64,000 nt of DNA from Brasenia schreberi (lineage: Eukaryota > Streptophyta > Magnoliopsida > Nymphaeales > Cabombaceae), in contig JAYKKT010000061.1 of NCBI GenBank assembly GCA_036023115.1, positions 11,254,501 to 11,318,500 on the forward strand, read 5' to 3'. Positions 10,464-22,203 of this stretch are shown here, in pieces. A program made the position numbers and the translations under genes. Within the stretch, counting starts at the first letter, position 1. Each line of letters opens with the position of its first letter. Under the pieces are notes generated by a model. The model was not told the origin of the DNA. It was given only the letters and a program-made list of their open reading frames with translations, and did not search any database.

Positions 10464-12330
10464 AGTAGTAGTTCTCGACTATCAACCAGGAGAAAGAGGG
10501 TTGAAGTGATAGAAGAGGAAAAACTTCTTCTAACATACAGTCATTTTTCCCTCCTAGCACTATACATGGTTCTCAACCTGGAATTCCTGTTGCTATGGCT
10601 TCAGAACAACTTCACGAGCATACAAACCTTGCAGTGGGCTGATGGTTTTATGATGCATGCATTCCATTTAATGCGACAAACAATTTTCATTTTTAAGTAA
10701 CGACATATGCAATTGCTAACATTGGTACATGATATAAGATGTTCTCTTATCAAAAGTTGAAAGAAAAGATATTAGATAAGTTTATCCTTAAAGTGTAAGA
10801 ATATTATTCGACTGTGAGAGAGTCGTGGAAGGAGACATGATGCACTATCATGGTAGACGGATAGACAGATAGGCAAGGAAGGAATTTGTTAAACTTTTTT
10901 CTCTATTGTCTTAAAGGATTTATATTTTTTAGATCTCTAGACATGTCAAGAGAGAGGCATACTATAGAGATCCAAAGGCAAGAGTTTGATAAGATGATAT
11001 TCGAGGTAATGCTAGAGAATGTAGTCCAATTCATTATAGATAATGCAACTAACTATAAAGCAGTTAGGAAGGAGTTAACAGATACTTATGGGACTTTCTA
11101 TTGGACACTATATGTAGCCCATTGTTTAGATCTAATCCTTCAGGATATTGGTGAGACGGATGAGATAAAGGCAGCAATTAGGTGTTGCCATGATATCACC
11201 AAATTTATTTACAACCATGCCTTTGTATTATGTATGATTGAGAAGATATACATATGGTGTAGAGTTTTTTGTAAAGTTGCAACTCGGTTTACAATTAATT
11301 TATTATTTATACAAAGCATTGTGAAACAAAAGCAATCTTTAAAGAGAATGTTCTCCTCAGATGAATGACAACAATTTACAGAGTTGCCTCAAAATAGAAG
11401 AAACAAAAAGTTAAATGAGATTTCACAAACAGTCTTCAAGAGTACATTTTAGAATGCATGTGTTAGACTATTGAGGATTATATGTCCTTTAGTGAAGGTT
11501 TTGTAATTGGCTAATAGCAAGGATAAATCATCTAATAGGCTATCTTTATGAAGCCATGAATATGATAAAAGAAGTCATTGAAAGTAATTTCAATCGAAGA
11601 AAGAGGGATTATGTGCTCGTGTGAAACATTATAGATAATAGATGAAACAAATAATTGCATCAACCTATTCATGCAACAACTTATTACCTAAACCTAACAT
11701 TCAAGTACTCAACAAGCTTTAAAAGGGACGGTGAGGTTAATTGAGGCATCATTGATTGTATAAACAAATTAGTCACTGATAAGAGTAGAGCATATGTTAT
11801 ACATCGAGAGATAAAGATTTATGATAATGCTCTTCACTTGATGGGTTTGCTTGTAGCAATTCGCAATTAGACTAATATGCACCCAAGTAAATTGTTTATT
11901 TTCATATTTAAGTTTCTTAAATCTTATATTTATTGTAGATTAAGTCCCTGATGTTTGTCTTTTTCTACGTATGTTTGGTGGAATAGGTTTGAAAGTTATT
12001 ACCCAAACCTTAGAGATTTTGCAGTAAGAGTTCTAAGCCAAACCTATAGTGCAACAGGTTGTGAAAGGAATTGGAATGTCTTTAGACACATCCACATAAA
12101 AAAGTACAACAGGTTGGAACATAAGCGACTTAATGACTTAGTTTTGATCTGTTGTAACATGTGGCTCCGACATAGGTAATCTTCTATTAGTTACTATTTA
12201 AAGATTCAATTTAATATTTTGTTTGACTTTAATTGTTAATGTTATTTACTAATTACTTATCTTTTTTTCTTGTAGGTAATTAAAAAAGTTAAATAGAGAA
12301 GAAAACCAATTTGATCCAATAAGTTTTTTT
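10464..12330 (+). pseudogene. hAT transposase, central and C-terminal parts (decayed)
   Basis: This continues the gene that starts at 5250. 10735-10960 resembles the DUF659 part of plant hAT transposases (MVDG-T-D RQ-like, then the LLNFFLYC and KGFIFFRSLDMS region). 10886-11368 contains VVQFIIDNATNYKA and YVAHCLDLIL, typical of the catalytic fold. 11955-12175 is the C-terminal dimerisation domain (WWNRFE, LRDFAVRVLSQT, SATGCERNWNVF). A likely intron (GT at 12177, AG at about 12275) leads to a short last exon. Stops at several places show it is dead. Transposon termini were not found. Confidence 0.85.
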
Positions 12331-12455
12331 CTCTAAGATCATTATGATGGTATTTTTTATTTTAAAAATTAATTTTCAACCATTAATCTCACAAATCAAA
12401 TCTTTAAAAATTTAGCATAGATGGGGAGTGCACATTTACCTCTCTCTCTCTCTCT

Positions 12456-12560
12456 GTATATATATATATGAAAACCAGATCCTGCCAAACTTTAATATGC
12501 TCATCCATTGCTTTTAATTGCCATGAGTATAATTTAATTTTTTTTAAGTTTTCAAAAAAG
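12456..12560. mobile_element. Micron-like MITE fragment beside a TA microsatellite
   Basis: After a short TA run, ATGAAAACCAGATCCTGCC starts a stretch that matches the reverse complement of the right arm of the element at 12763-12949. Shared parts are GAAAAYCAGATCCTG, a CATTGCTTTT block and an A/T-rich middle. It looks like one arm of the same family. Confidence 0.55.
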
Positions 12561-12614
12561 AACCACGAGAAATGTTAAAGTGGACAATGTCAGTTGTGGA
12601 CATCATCCAATCTC

Positions 12615-12949
<335 letters not shown>

Positions 12950-13008
<59 letters not shown>
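12950..13008. repeat. (AT)n microsatellite
   Basis: Uninterrupted AT dinucleotide run forming the right border of the MITE-like element. Confidence 0.97.
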
Positions 13009-13010
<2 letters not shown>

Positions 13011-13047
13011 CGACTCCTACATGAAGCACCAAAGATTACATAGAAAT

Positions 13048-13461
13048 GGCTAGTAATGATCATCCTCCTAGAACAAGTAAAATCCGATATTAACGTAGGT
13101 CCTATACTGGAAGAGCTTCCCAGTGGTACCTGGAATCAAGGTTTGATCATTATAAATCTACCTTAAATGAGGTAATTCCAAGTGAATTTAAACATCAAGG
13201 CGTTTCATCTACACCTACACTTGGCTTGATGAAGGACGTCTATTCTAAAGCAACTTACATTCTTAGGGAAGAATAAGCTTGTTCTTCAAAAGCAAACAAG
13301 CCTCCAATCACTCATAATAACATCAATCAATGGATTAGCGTAAAGGGAGCCACATTTAAGAGCTTCAAGGAAGGATCCTAGCCGTCCAAGAGCATGAAGG
13401 AATGGCATCTTAAGAAGATTAATAGCCCTCCAACTTATCCAATGGTCCATATTGAATCGTA
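13048..13461 (+). pseudogene. Unidentified decayed coding segment
   Basis: One frame runs from an ATG at 13048 for about 137 codons with only three internal stops (near 13093, 13275 and 13378), and codes protein-like sequence throughout. Recognisable pieces are RASQWYLESRFDHYKS, STPTLGLMKDVYSKAT, KPPITHN and WISVKGATFKSFKEGS. I do not recognise the family with confidence. The style (short W/Y-rich motifs, dead copy among retroelements) would suit an old pararetrovirus-like or retroelement protein, but this is a guess. No neighbour in the same frame was found. Confidence 0.45.
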
Positions 13462-13591
13462 AGATAAATGACTAATTGTAAAGCTTTGATCGTCGAGAAA
13501 CTATTGCATAAAGAAGCCTATTGATAAAGGTCATAACAATGGCATGAAGCTAAAATGAAAGAGCCATTGAAGGCATGCACGCAACTTAGGC

Positions 13592-13888
13592 TAGACATGG
13601 CTGGTTCGTTGCTGGCCCGACGGTTGAACCAGAGTTAAACTGGATACGGAAAAGTAACTGAACCAGAGAACCCTCGTTTCGGTTGGGGTTCTGCATATCC
13701 AAAAACTGCTTGCGAACCGAAACAATAACGAGTTCTAGAACCGGAACGAACAGTTCTCTGCTTTAATTTGATTTTATTTAAATAAACAAATAATAGGTTG
13801 TACTATATTATATTTAATAGTTTTAAAACAAGTTAGCTCGTATGTGATATGTCTTTCCTTGGACTCTGTGTTGTGTGGGTGCGCGCGC

Positions 13889-13935
<47 letters not shown>

Positions 13936-14460
13936 ACCTTTCTGAAAGTGCATGTTAACTGACTTGAGCCAAAGTCAAGTGCGAGCTCAGCAAATCCAAG
14001 TTAGACTACATGTACATACAAATCCTACTTAAGAAATATGACTTTCTCGTTAAAGTGAAAATTGTGATTATAACATACAAATCCAACCGGAACCAAATCG
14101 ATCGTGAAACCGCCGGTAACTGAAACCATAACCGGAATCAAGGATCCGGTTAACTGGCTTTTAATAAGAAGAATATGTTTTACCATTGAAATCAAAAGTT
14201 GAACGGTGGCCCAACGGTTGGAGGGTTTGACTCCTACAAGGCAAAGGCCTCACTTTCAAAACTAAATTTTTTAACCAGTTTCAGAATCGTTTCGGATCTG
14301 AAATTGAAACCGGTTTGAAACCAGAGATTGAAAAACCGAAATCGAAACTATTCTAAGGGGGTTCGATTTAGGTTTCAAGCAACCCGAAAACGAACATATT
14401 TAAGCTCATTTACTAGCCGGATACCGAAAATTTACTTTTAAACTGAAAAACAAATAACGA
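13592..14460. repeat. AACCGG-rich repeat, TAGACATGG-type start
   Basis: It begins TAGACATGGCTGGTTC and is full of AACCGG/CCGGTT words (GAACCGGAACGAAC, ACCGGTTTGAAACC). The same start appears at 44315 and 61803, and its complement at the ends near 27751 and 29506. A (GA)n microsatellite of about 42 bp lies at 13892-13933. The block is flanked by similar 14-mers, GAAGGCATGCACGC (13569) and GAAGGCATGCATGC (14511), possibly a target duplication. Confidence 0.55.
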
Positions 14461-14524
14461 AATGATGAAAAGAGGGATCCCTTAAAAGATGTGAATGATA
14501 CTTTCTAAAAGAAGGCATGCATGC

Positions 14525-15382
14525 GCCTCTCTCAAATGCTCTCCAAAAGGTACTTTGACTAATAAGCCATCGAAATTTTCTACCAGATAAATGGTTTAGA
14601 ATAAAAATTCTTTTTTCAACTCAAAGGTTTTTCTTTTTCTAATGCAGGCCTTTCTTTAACCGATAATTCCATATCAGGGTCTTCAGTTTTTAAAAGTTAT
14701 ACCAAAGTAAAATTTTGCGCCTTTGATCAAAATCAATCTGAACTTGCTTATTGCCGGGGGAAATCAGACTGATAGGTGTTATGTGGCTATCCTTTTTCAT
14801 ATCTCTTGTTTAGGCTTAAACCATCGGTGCACATAAGTCTAAGGTGTGTTTGATTAATCAGCGTTGTAATCGAGTAAAAAGTAAACTCGACTTATAATAG
14901 TGATAAGGATAAGTAATTGGTCATCATCGAGTAAAAAGTAAAGTATTGGCATAGGCCTCATAATCAAAGACTCCGGTAAGACGTCAGGTTTGAACAAGGT
15001 ATGTGCACTGTCGGGTTAAAGTTCTCTCCTCTCCCAGCACTCGTATCTCCATTCACAAGACTCGATCTCAAGACCTTCTTTAAGGGAAAAAGTGCCCGAC
15101 CACTTAAACAAGGAGACTATTAGTCGATGCCGTCCTTTTGTAAAGGAGAGTTTGGGCAATTGTGAACAACTCGGGAAGAGAAACCCACCCGAATTGGATG
15201 GCTACGCAATGGCTTGCCTTGGCCACTTGTGACACTGAGGTTACTATCTCTATAGACGTAACTGGTTTCCATATCGTTTTCTTCTTTGGGCTTTTATCTC
15301 CTTTTTTTTAAATTCAAAGTATTAAAAAAGGCTCTCCTTCCATTTTCAAAGATCGTTATGGGCCGGGAGAACCATGTAAAGA
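14525..15382. other. No gene recognised
   Basis: No convincing coding signal on either strand. A short phrase GAGTAAAAAGTAAA occurs twice (about 14873 and 14930). Otherwise unique-looking AT-rich sequence. Confidence 0.5.
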
Positions 15383-15483
15383 ATATATATAGTGATTGGA
15401 TTTTGTTCACTAACACTTGTTCACCCATTAATTTTTAATGACAAGAGCATTTAATAAAAATATATTTCCAACTTTTTTAAGAT
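15383..15483. mobile_element. Left half of a Micron-like MITE split by RTE copy 1
   Basis: A short TA run is followed by AGTGATTGGATTTTGTTCAC and a TTCACCCATTA...GACAAGAGCATTTAATAAA stretch that parallels the left arm of 12763-12949. The matching right arm lies at 18687-18748, on the other side of the LINE, so the LINE inserted into this element. Confidence 0.55.
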
Positions 15484-15513
15484 ACAACAACAACAACTAA
15501 GCCTTTTCCCATA

Positions 15514-17290
15514 CTAGACGGGGTCGGCTACATGGATTCTTTGTTTCCACAGATCCCTATCGTGTGCCATGTTAGCAGTTAACTCCCAATAAGCTAGATC
15601 ATTCTTTATTGTTTCTTTCCAACACTTTTGTGGTCGTCCTCTACCTCTTTTAATACTTTCCAAATTTAGTTTTTCTAACCTTCTTACAGGTTCTTCTTTT
15701 GATCTTCTTTCTATATGTCCAAACCATCTTAAACGATGTTCTCTCATTTTATCCTCTATTGGTGCCACTCCTAATTTGTTTCTAATAACCTCATTATGTA
15801 TACGGTCTTTTCTTGTATGACCACTCATCCATCTCAACATCTTCATTTCTGTCACAGACATCTTTTGTACATGTTGATGATTAACTGCCCAACACTCAGA
15901 ACCATAAAACATGGCAGGCCTAATTGCTGCTCTATAATATTTACCTTTTAATTTTAATGGTATCTTCTTATCACAAAGAATACCTAATGCTCCTCTCCAT
16001 TTTAACCAACCAGCATTAATTTTATGTGTAACATCTCCATCAATTCTTCTATCACTTTGAAAAATTGACCCTAGGTATTTAAAACTTTCCTTTTGGAGAA
16101 TGCAATGTGTGCCAATTTTAATTTCTATGTCCTCTGAAGTAGCCAAATGATCAAACTTACATTCCATATATTCTGTCTTTATTCTACTAAGTCGGAGGCC
16201 TTTGTTTTCTAATGTTTCTCTCCATAGTTCCAATTTTCTATTAACTTTTTCCTTAGACTCCTCCACTAATACAATGTCATCTGCAAATAACATACACCAA
16301 GGTACTTCATCTTGAATATGTTTTGTTAACTCATCCATCACCATTATAAATAAGTATGGACCTAAAGTTGATCCTTGATGTAACCCAATATTAACTTCAA
16401 AGAAGTCTGTCGTTCCTTCATGAGTCCTCACACATGTTTTTGCACCATCATACATGTCTCTTATAAGGTTAATATATGTCAATGGGATACCTCTTTTTTC
16501 CAAAGTTCTCCAAAGAACCTCCCTCGGTACCCTATCATAAGCTTTTTCTAGATCAATAAATATCATGTGAAGGTCTTTCTTTTTTGCTCTAAAATGTTTC
16601 ATAAGACGTCTCAAAAGGTGAATCGCTTCAATAGTAGATCTACCTGGCATAAATCCAAATTGGTTCTCTGTTGTACTTGATACTTGTCTTAACCTACGTT
16701 CGATAATTCTTTCCCATAATTTCATAGTATGACTCATTAACTTGATACCTTGATAATTCGTACAATTTTGAATGTCTCCCTTGTTCTTATATATGGGTAT
16801 AAGTGTACTTGCTCTCTATTCCTCGGGCATCTTTTGGTTTTTCCATATTTCATTAAATAGTCTTGTAAGCCAAGTGATTCCTATTTCTCCTAGTATTTTC
16901 CAAACTTCTATAGGAATATTATCTGGTCCTACCGATTTACCACTCTTCATATGTTTGAGAGCCTCTTTGACTTCATTCTTTTGAATACGTCGGTAGAAAT
17001 TGTGGTTTATATACTTTTCTGGCTTGGCTAAATCTCCTAAACTAATACTAACATCTTTATTTTCATTAAAAAGATTATAAAAATAGTTTTTCCATCTATT
17101 TCTTATATCATCATTTGCCACTAGAATTTTTTCATCCTCGTCTTTTATGCATCTAACATAATTAAGATCTTTAGTTTTCTTATCTCTAGCCCTAGCTATC
17201 CTAAAAATATCTCTTTCACCCTCTTTTGAGTTGAGTTTTTTATATAAGTCCTCCCAAATCTTAGCTTTTGCTTCACTAACGGCCTTTTTG
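15514..17290 (-). pseudogene. RTE copy 1 reverse transcriptase domain
   Basis: Motifs in order: [55 protein letters not shown] (first catalytic Asp), [26 protein letters not shown] (the FADD active site), then KYLGSIFQ and a C-terminal [15 protein letters not shown] block ending RIHVADPV. One TAG near 16815 replaces a Trp codon and the upstream frame shifts near 17290. The 407-residue stretch 15514-16737 is uninterrupted. Confidence 0.93.
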
Positions 17291-17654
17291 CTTCCTTCTT
17301 TGCTTTCTTATAAGCTTCTAAAGTTTCACTAGTTTTCTTAGCATAATGTAATTTGTAACATGCCCTCTTTGCCTTGATTTTATTTTGTACTACTTCACTC
17401 CACCACCAAGCTTCTTTTTGTGTCGGTACACCTCCCTTAGATACCCCTAACACATCTTTCGCCGCTTTCTTAATATGTATAGCCATATTGTTCCACATAT
17501 CAGAGGGTGTGCCAACATAATTCCAAATATCTCCTTGAAGGACTTTCTGTTTAAATATATCTTCTTTCTCGCTTTTGAGGTTCCACCATTTAGTCCGAAT
17601 AGCTCGATGCACTCTTTTCTTCTTTGTCCATTTTTTTATTTGTAAATCCATAAC

Positions 17655-18644
17655 TAAAAGTCGATGTTGGGTGGTTAAGCTTTCTCCTAGAATTACCTTT
17701 CAATCTTTACAACACGCTCTATCTTTTTTTCTACAAATAAAGTAATCAATTTGTGTTTGTGATAAGCTACTCTTATAAGTAATTAAATGTTCATCTCGTT
17801 TTTTGAAGATTGTATTGACTATAAAGAGATCAAATGACATAGCAAAATTTAAAATCTCCCTACCTTCCTCGTTTATATCCTCATAACCAAAGTTTCCATG
17901 AATCCCTTGATATCCTAATGCCTCTTTACCAACATGTCCATTTAAATCTCCTCCTAAACAAATCATCTCCCTTTGTGGAATCTTTTGAAACACCTTATCT
18001 AACTCTTCCCAAAAAACTGTCTTTATACTATCTTCTAGTCCTACTTGGGGTGCGTAAGCACAAACTATATTCAAAACCTCTACTCCTAACACTAATTTCA
18101 ATGTCATGATTCGGTCACCATATCGTTGTATGTCTACTACACTCTCCTTTAAATCTTTATTTATGATAATACCAACTCCGTTTCGGGCCTTTTCTTTACC
18201 TGAGTACCATAATTTAAAACTTGTATCCTCTATCTCCTTTGCTTTTTCTCCAACCCATTTTGTCTCTTGTAAACATAGAATATGAATCTTTCTCCGAATC
18301 ATAGTATCTACCACCTCCATTAGCTTACCCGATAATGTTTCGATATTCCAAGAACCAATACGAATCTTATTATCTAGGACTAGCTTCCTTACCCCCTGCA
18401 TCCGTCCATAATCAAAATGCGGAGACCCTCTCTGAAAATTTTTCACTATATTCGGGCGGCAATGTAGTGGGACTAACTTCTTTACCCACACCCATCCATG
18501 ATGTGGGAACCCTCTCTGCAATTGATTCACTACATTCGGGCGAAAATGTAGTGGCCCTTGCTTACTTCTTACTGCGTTCGGGCTCTGCAGCACGTCGCTA
18601 GGCGGGAACGCCCCAAAGCAATTCTCATAATTTTTGTAATCCAT
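17655..18644 (-). pseudogene. RTE copy 1 endonuclease domain
   Basis: The protein contains IRIGSWNIETLSG (the metal-binding Asn region), ILCLQETKW (catalytic Glu), RNGVGIIIN, VLNIVCAYAPQVG, CLGGDLNGHVG (Asp and Asn of the active site) and SQTQIDYFICRK (Asp near the C-terminus). These are the ordered motifs of APE-type LINE endonucleases, which nick target DNA. A TGA replaces the codon after CCKD near 17700; the frame continues beyond it. Confidence 0.92.
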
Positions 18645-18686
18645 GTTGTAGAAATTCGACGAAGTTTTTGTAATCCATGTTGTAGA

Positions 18687-18771
18687 TCTTTTAAAATTTT
18701 AAAATTATATTTATACCATTCAAAAGCAATGATAGGTAGGATCCAATTTATATATATATATATATATATAT
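18687..18771. mobile_element. Right half of the split Micron-like MITE plus TA run
   Basis: TTTTAAAATTTTAAAATTAT then ATTCAAAAGCAATGATAGG and GGATCCAATTTATATATA complete the arm missing at 15483 and run into a TA microsatellite at 18749-18771. Confidence 0.55.
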
Positions 18772-18948
18772 AGTGATGGCACACGGGTGATGTTAATCAC
18801 CCATCTTTGATCTTTGCTTTTCAGTGATAAAAGTATCATTTAAAAGGTTTTAAAAATAACAAAAGATAACTTTATTATCCTTATGTTATCAAAAAGCAAT
18901 GATCAAACATGAATAAGCAATATCAATGGTAGACATGATTGAATTTTC
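18772..18948. mobile_element. Micron-like MITE, third copy
   Basis: It starts right after the TA run with AGTGATGGCACACGGGTG and ends TTGAATTTTCATATATATAG. The middle is palindromic: TTTGCTTTTCAGTGATAAAAG pairs with TATCAAAAAGCAATGATC. It shares its left TA microsatellite with the split copy, so two elements lie on either side of one TA tract. Confidence 0.6.
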
Positions 18949-19072
18949 ATATATATAGAGAGAGAAAGAAAGATAGAGTTAAGCATGCTCAATCCTCTTC
19001 CATGCTTAAATCTTCTCAAACATCGATGTGATCAACCGTCCAAATTTGATATAATTGTCCCAAAAGGTTCAT

Positions 19073-19106
19073 GGAAAAAGGCTTAGTTGTTGTTAGTTGT
19101 TGATTA
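19073..19106 (+). repeat. Short RTE 3' tail
   Basis: GGAAAAAGGCTTAGTTGTTG followed by a GTT-type repeat matches the last ~30 bases of the RTE elements; it is probably an extreme 5' truncation. Confidence 0.55.
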
Positions 19107-19109
19107 AGC

Positions 19110-20098
19110 AGCAAGCTCATGTTCAGCTCGGTTCAAATGATTGAATGAGTTGAATATATGAACACTACTTCAAGTTTCAGATGAGTTGTGGGCAAGCCTT
19201 TCTCTGTCCGTTATAGACATCATCGAGACCAAAGCCTAAAGGAGTACACGGTTTGGCCAAGGTGCTAAGAAACAAAAGCCCGTTGCTGCGAATCCCCTCT
19301 TTGGGAACGAAATTCAAACATGCATGGCTAGTTTTCATAAGAGGATCCGCTAGCTACTAACTGTTCCTAACTCTTTCTCTCTCTCTTTCTCTGACTATGT
19401 CTCTGTCTCTCTCTCTCGTGTACGTTCGTTGCTAACTGGAAGAACGTTTCATATTCTGCATGAAAAATCCGAGACGAAGGACCTTTTGTGGAACGCATGG
19501 CATACAAGAAGGTTAATTGGTTAGATCAGCCTGTGAGCAAAGCGCTAAACCTCAAACCTGCCTGCAGGATTTAATTATGATGCACTGGGTTGTTCTGATC
19601 TCTTGAATGGTTGTTCATACGAATATTGACATGGACGGCGAGCCGACTTTACTGACCTGTTTTGTTTTATCACATTCTAGGTCAAGAAAGTTGTGAGGAT
19701 CACACATAACAGCTTGATAAGAAATGGCTCCAGGTCAGTCAAACAAGAGATGAACTTGCTCAAGGGTCTCCAATTCCCCAAGAGAATGCCTGCGGAAAAA
19801 GTTCCTAGCCTCCACATTGCACTGGGATTTCTATACTTTTCATACTTACAACAATATAATCTAGTTTTTAGATTCAAATGTTCATCATTAATCGCACTCA
19901 TCAAACAATTGAGATATTTGTATAAATTTAAGCTTGCAAAAGTTAGACCCTTTTTACAAATTTCCCAATTCTTTTGGTGGTACATAACTTACATACTTCC
20001 CTATTATTAGCAACATAGGTGCGGTTTCTGAATTTTTCGTAAGATAAAGAAAAAAGTGGAGGAAACAAGTCGCATGCTGCAAAGGTAAAAGCAAAAGC

Positions 20099-20100
<2 letters not shown>
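19110..20100. other. No gene recognised
   Basis: A few short open frames (for example 19693-20010) have no recognisable motif and no coding-like composition. A CT-rich run lies at 19370-19418. Confidence 0.5.

Positions 20101-20153
<53 letters not shown>
20101..20153. repeat. (CT)n microsatellite
   Basis: About 26 CT units without interruption. Confidence 0.98.
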
Positions 20154-20156
<3 letters not shown>

Positions 20157-20482
20157 CACACAGACAAGTACAAGCTAGCGCACGCACACAGGCCATGCCA
20201 TGCATGTGCATCCAATCTACTTGAAGCCAAAATGCAGTGGGATGCACCCTCACCTCCATCAAGACCATGAAGCGACAAGAGATATGAAAGAAAGAGGTGT
20301 CAAAGTCCCCTATCTTCTTTTGCTATTCCCTAATTGTCTCATGCCGAGAATAATATTGAGAAATATTGCCAAAAGGAATGCACACTCACTCACAACACCA
20401 TGCAGATTTTTCTTCTGCTCATAAGAAATCACAACCCCACAAAATGACTGGCTGCCCACATGATTCTTTCTTACATACAGTA

Positions 20483-20655
20483 CTGTTGCATGAATCGGTT
20501 CCAAGATCGATTCGAATAGTTTTCAACAAAGAGATTTAGATGGAACTGTTGTATGAATCGATCTATTCGAATAGTTTTCCACAAAGGGATTTAGATGGAA
20601 CTGTTGCATTGAATCGATTTATTCGAATAGATTTTCAAGAAGATATTTAGAGAAT
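20483..20655. repeat. Tandem repeat, three ~60-bp units
   Basis: Units starting CTGTTGCATGAATCG, CTGTTGTATGAATCG and CTGTTGCATTGAATCG begin at 20483, 20546 and 20601. Each carries ATTCGAATAG and, except where truncated, ends near GATTTAGATGGAA. Confidence 0.85.
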
Positions 20656-20777
20656 CAGCACCACCCCACAACTTATAGTGTGTACTAAATTGATAAATAT
20701 TATAACCTTTTAAATAAGCAATAACACGAACATATCAGCACAGTGGATTTATTAGTTGTTCGATCCATGCATCAAAC

Positions 20778-20780
<3 letters not shown>

Positions 20781-20853
<73 letters not shown>
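20781..20853. repeat. (TA)n microsatellite
   Basis: About 36 TA units. Confidence 0.98.
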
Positions 20854-20856
<3 letters not shown>

Positions 20857-20969
20857 CAGCATGCATACATACATCCACAGACACACATGCACACCAGTCT
20901 TCGTAGCCTTACCACACGCTAAGAGAACCAATAACAAAGCCTGGCTATTTTTGAATCAGCCCCCCTCTC

Positions 20970-20998
20970 TATATATATATACCTATAATCTATATATG

Positions 20999-21073
<75 letters not shown>
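20970..21073. repeat. (TA)n then (GT)n microsatellites
   Basis: Interrupted TA runs at 20970-21034 pass into a GT run up to 21073. Confidence 0.96.
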
Positions 21074-21076
<3 letters not shown>

Positions 21077-21079
21077 GTT

Positions 21080-22005
21080 GAGTTTTGATAAGATCTTACC
21101 TTCCATATCAAGGGTCTGGTGGCATTTGTGCCTTTCATGAACGGGCGTCAGTTGCTTTGTGAAAAGGTGTGGAGTAGCTTGGTGATTTTGTGATAAATTA
21201 TTCTTATTCCCTTTTCCTCCTGTTGTGAGTCCAAAATCCAAGGCAAAGGAATTGTGAAGAAAGCAGACAAGCAGAAAGCTTCCAAGCAGTATTCCCCACA
21301 AGGATCCTTCCAAATACATGCCTCCACCTTTGCTTGGATCTTTCTTTTCCCCACCAACCCCTCTTCAGAAGCTATTTCTAATGAATACCTTTTCCTAAAT
21401 AACAGCCACTTTCTACAAGTATTTATGGGAAGCAGCTTATGAAAAAATCCACATGGAAAATCTTGAAAATTTGCAAATATTGGTGGGTCGCTTAATTGCA
21501 AAAATGTATTGAAAGGCATACAGAATCACATATTAGTTGCAGATTACATGTATTTTGTTTATACACACGCGCATAGTATAATATCATGTGTATATATACA
21601 CATATGTGTGCGTGTGTAAACATCCATGCATGTAATTATATCTATTCACACTTCTGTGTGTGTACACATGCATAAATATATTTATTCACTTGCATGTTAC
21701 AGAAGCTTATCTTTTTACTCTTTAAATTTTTAAAAAAAGTAATAAAATGACCCCACAAGCTTTAAATTCTAAAATGAGCTTATTTAAAAGGAGAAAATGT
21801 CAAAATTTTGTGCCACGTGGAACAAGGCTTCAGCAATTAAGCTCTTCCAGATTAAAACAGGCAGTTGAACGTATAACCCAAATACTATCAGCACCTTTTC
21901 AGTAATTATACGATAACTTGAACAAGTTCTACGAAATAAATCCAACCATTTCTTCCTTGGAGTTTGCACTTGTCATACTCATTGTCAGACCACACTTTTT
22001 CTTCT
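21080..22005. other. Gene-less stretch upstream of the small gene
   Basis: No coding signal. It probably includes the upstream region of the gene at 22204. CACACG/TGTGTG-rich phrases lie at 21560-21680. Confidence 0.5.
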
Positions 22006-22011
22006 TTAGCT

Positions 22012-22023
22012 CTATATATATAC
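22012..22023 (+). promoter_or_regulatory. Probable TATA box of the small gene
   Basis: CTCTATATATATACACTC is a good plant TATA context about 190 bp before the ATG at 22204. This would place transcription start near 22045. A tiny ATG-GAC-CCA-TAG upstream frame lies at 22074-22085. Confidence 0.6.
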
Positions 22024-22203
22024 ACTCAAGGTACCTCCCATTGATCAAACATTTCACTTCTCGATCATCATATATGGACCCATAGAAACATCCCCACCTA
22101 CAATTCTATCATATATTCTTGTGTCATACAATCATCACATCATCAATATACCTTCTCCTTACCATACAAGCAGCAATAATTGAATCGTGTTTGATTTTTC
22201 ATC

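Larger units (their letters stand above)
15484..18686 (-). mobile_element. RTE-type non-LTR retrotransposon, copy 1 (youngest)
   Basis: Read right to left, it has a 5' leader, an apurinic endonuclease domain, a reverse transcriptase and a 3' end GTATGGGAAAAGGCTTAG followed by GTT repeats (CAACAACAAC at 15485 on the plus strand). This short GTT-repeat tail is typical of plant RTE elements, which have no poly(A). The coding frame holds only two stop codons (near 17700 and 16815) and one frameshift (near 17290), far fewer than copies at 23854 and 47748. Near 18620-18685 the phrase TTTTTGTAATCCATGTTGTAG occurs twice, a small terminal duplication. Confidence 0.93.

Noticed and set aside
16772..16984. 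Plus-strand frames within RTE copy 1, and similar at 18335-18601 and 25634-25846
   Set aside because: Antisense shadows of the LINE coding frame.
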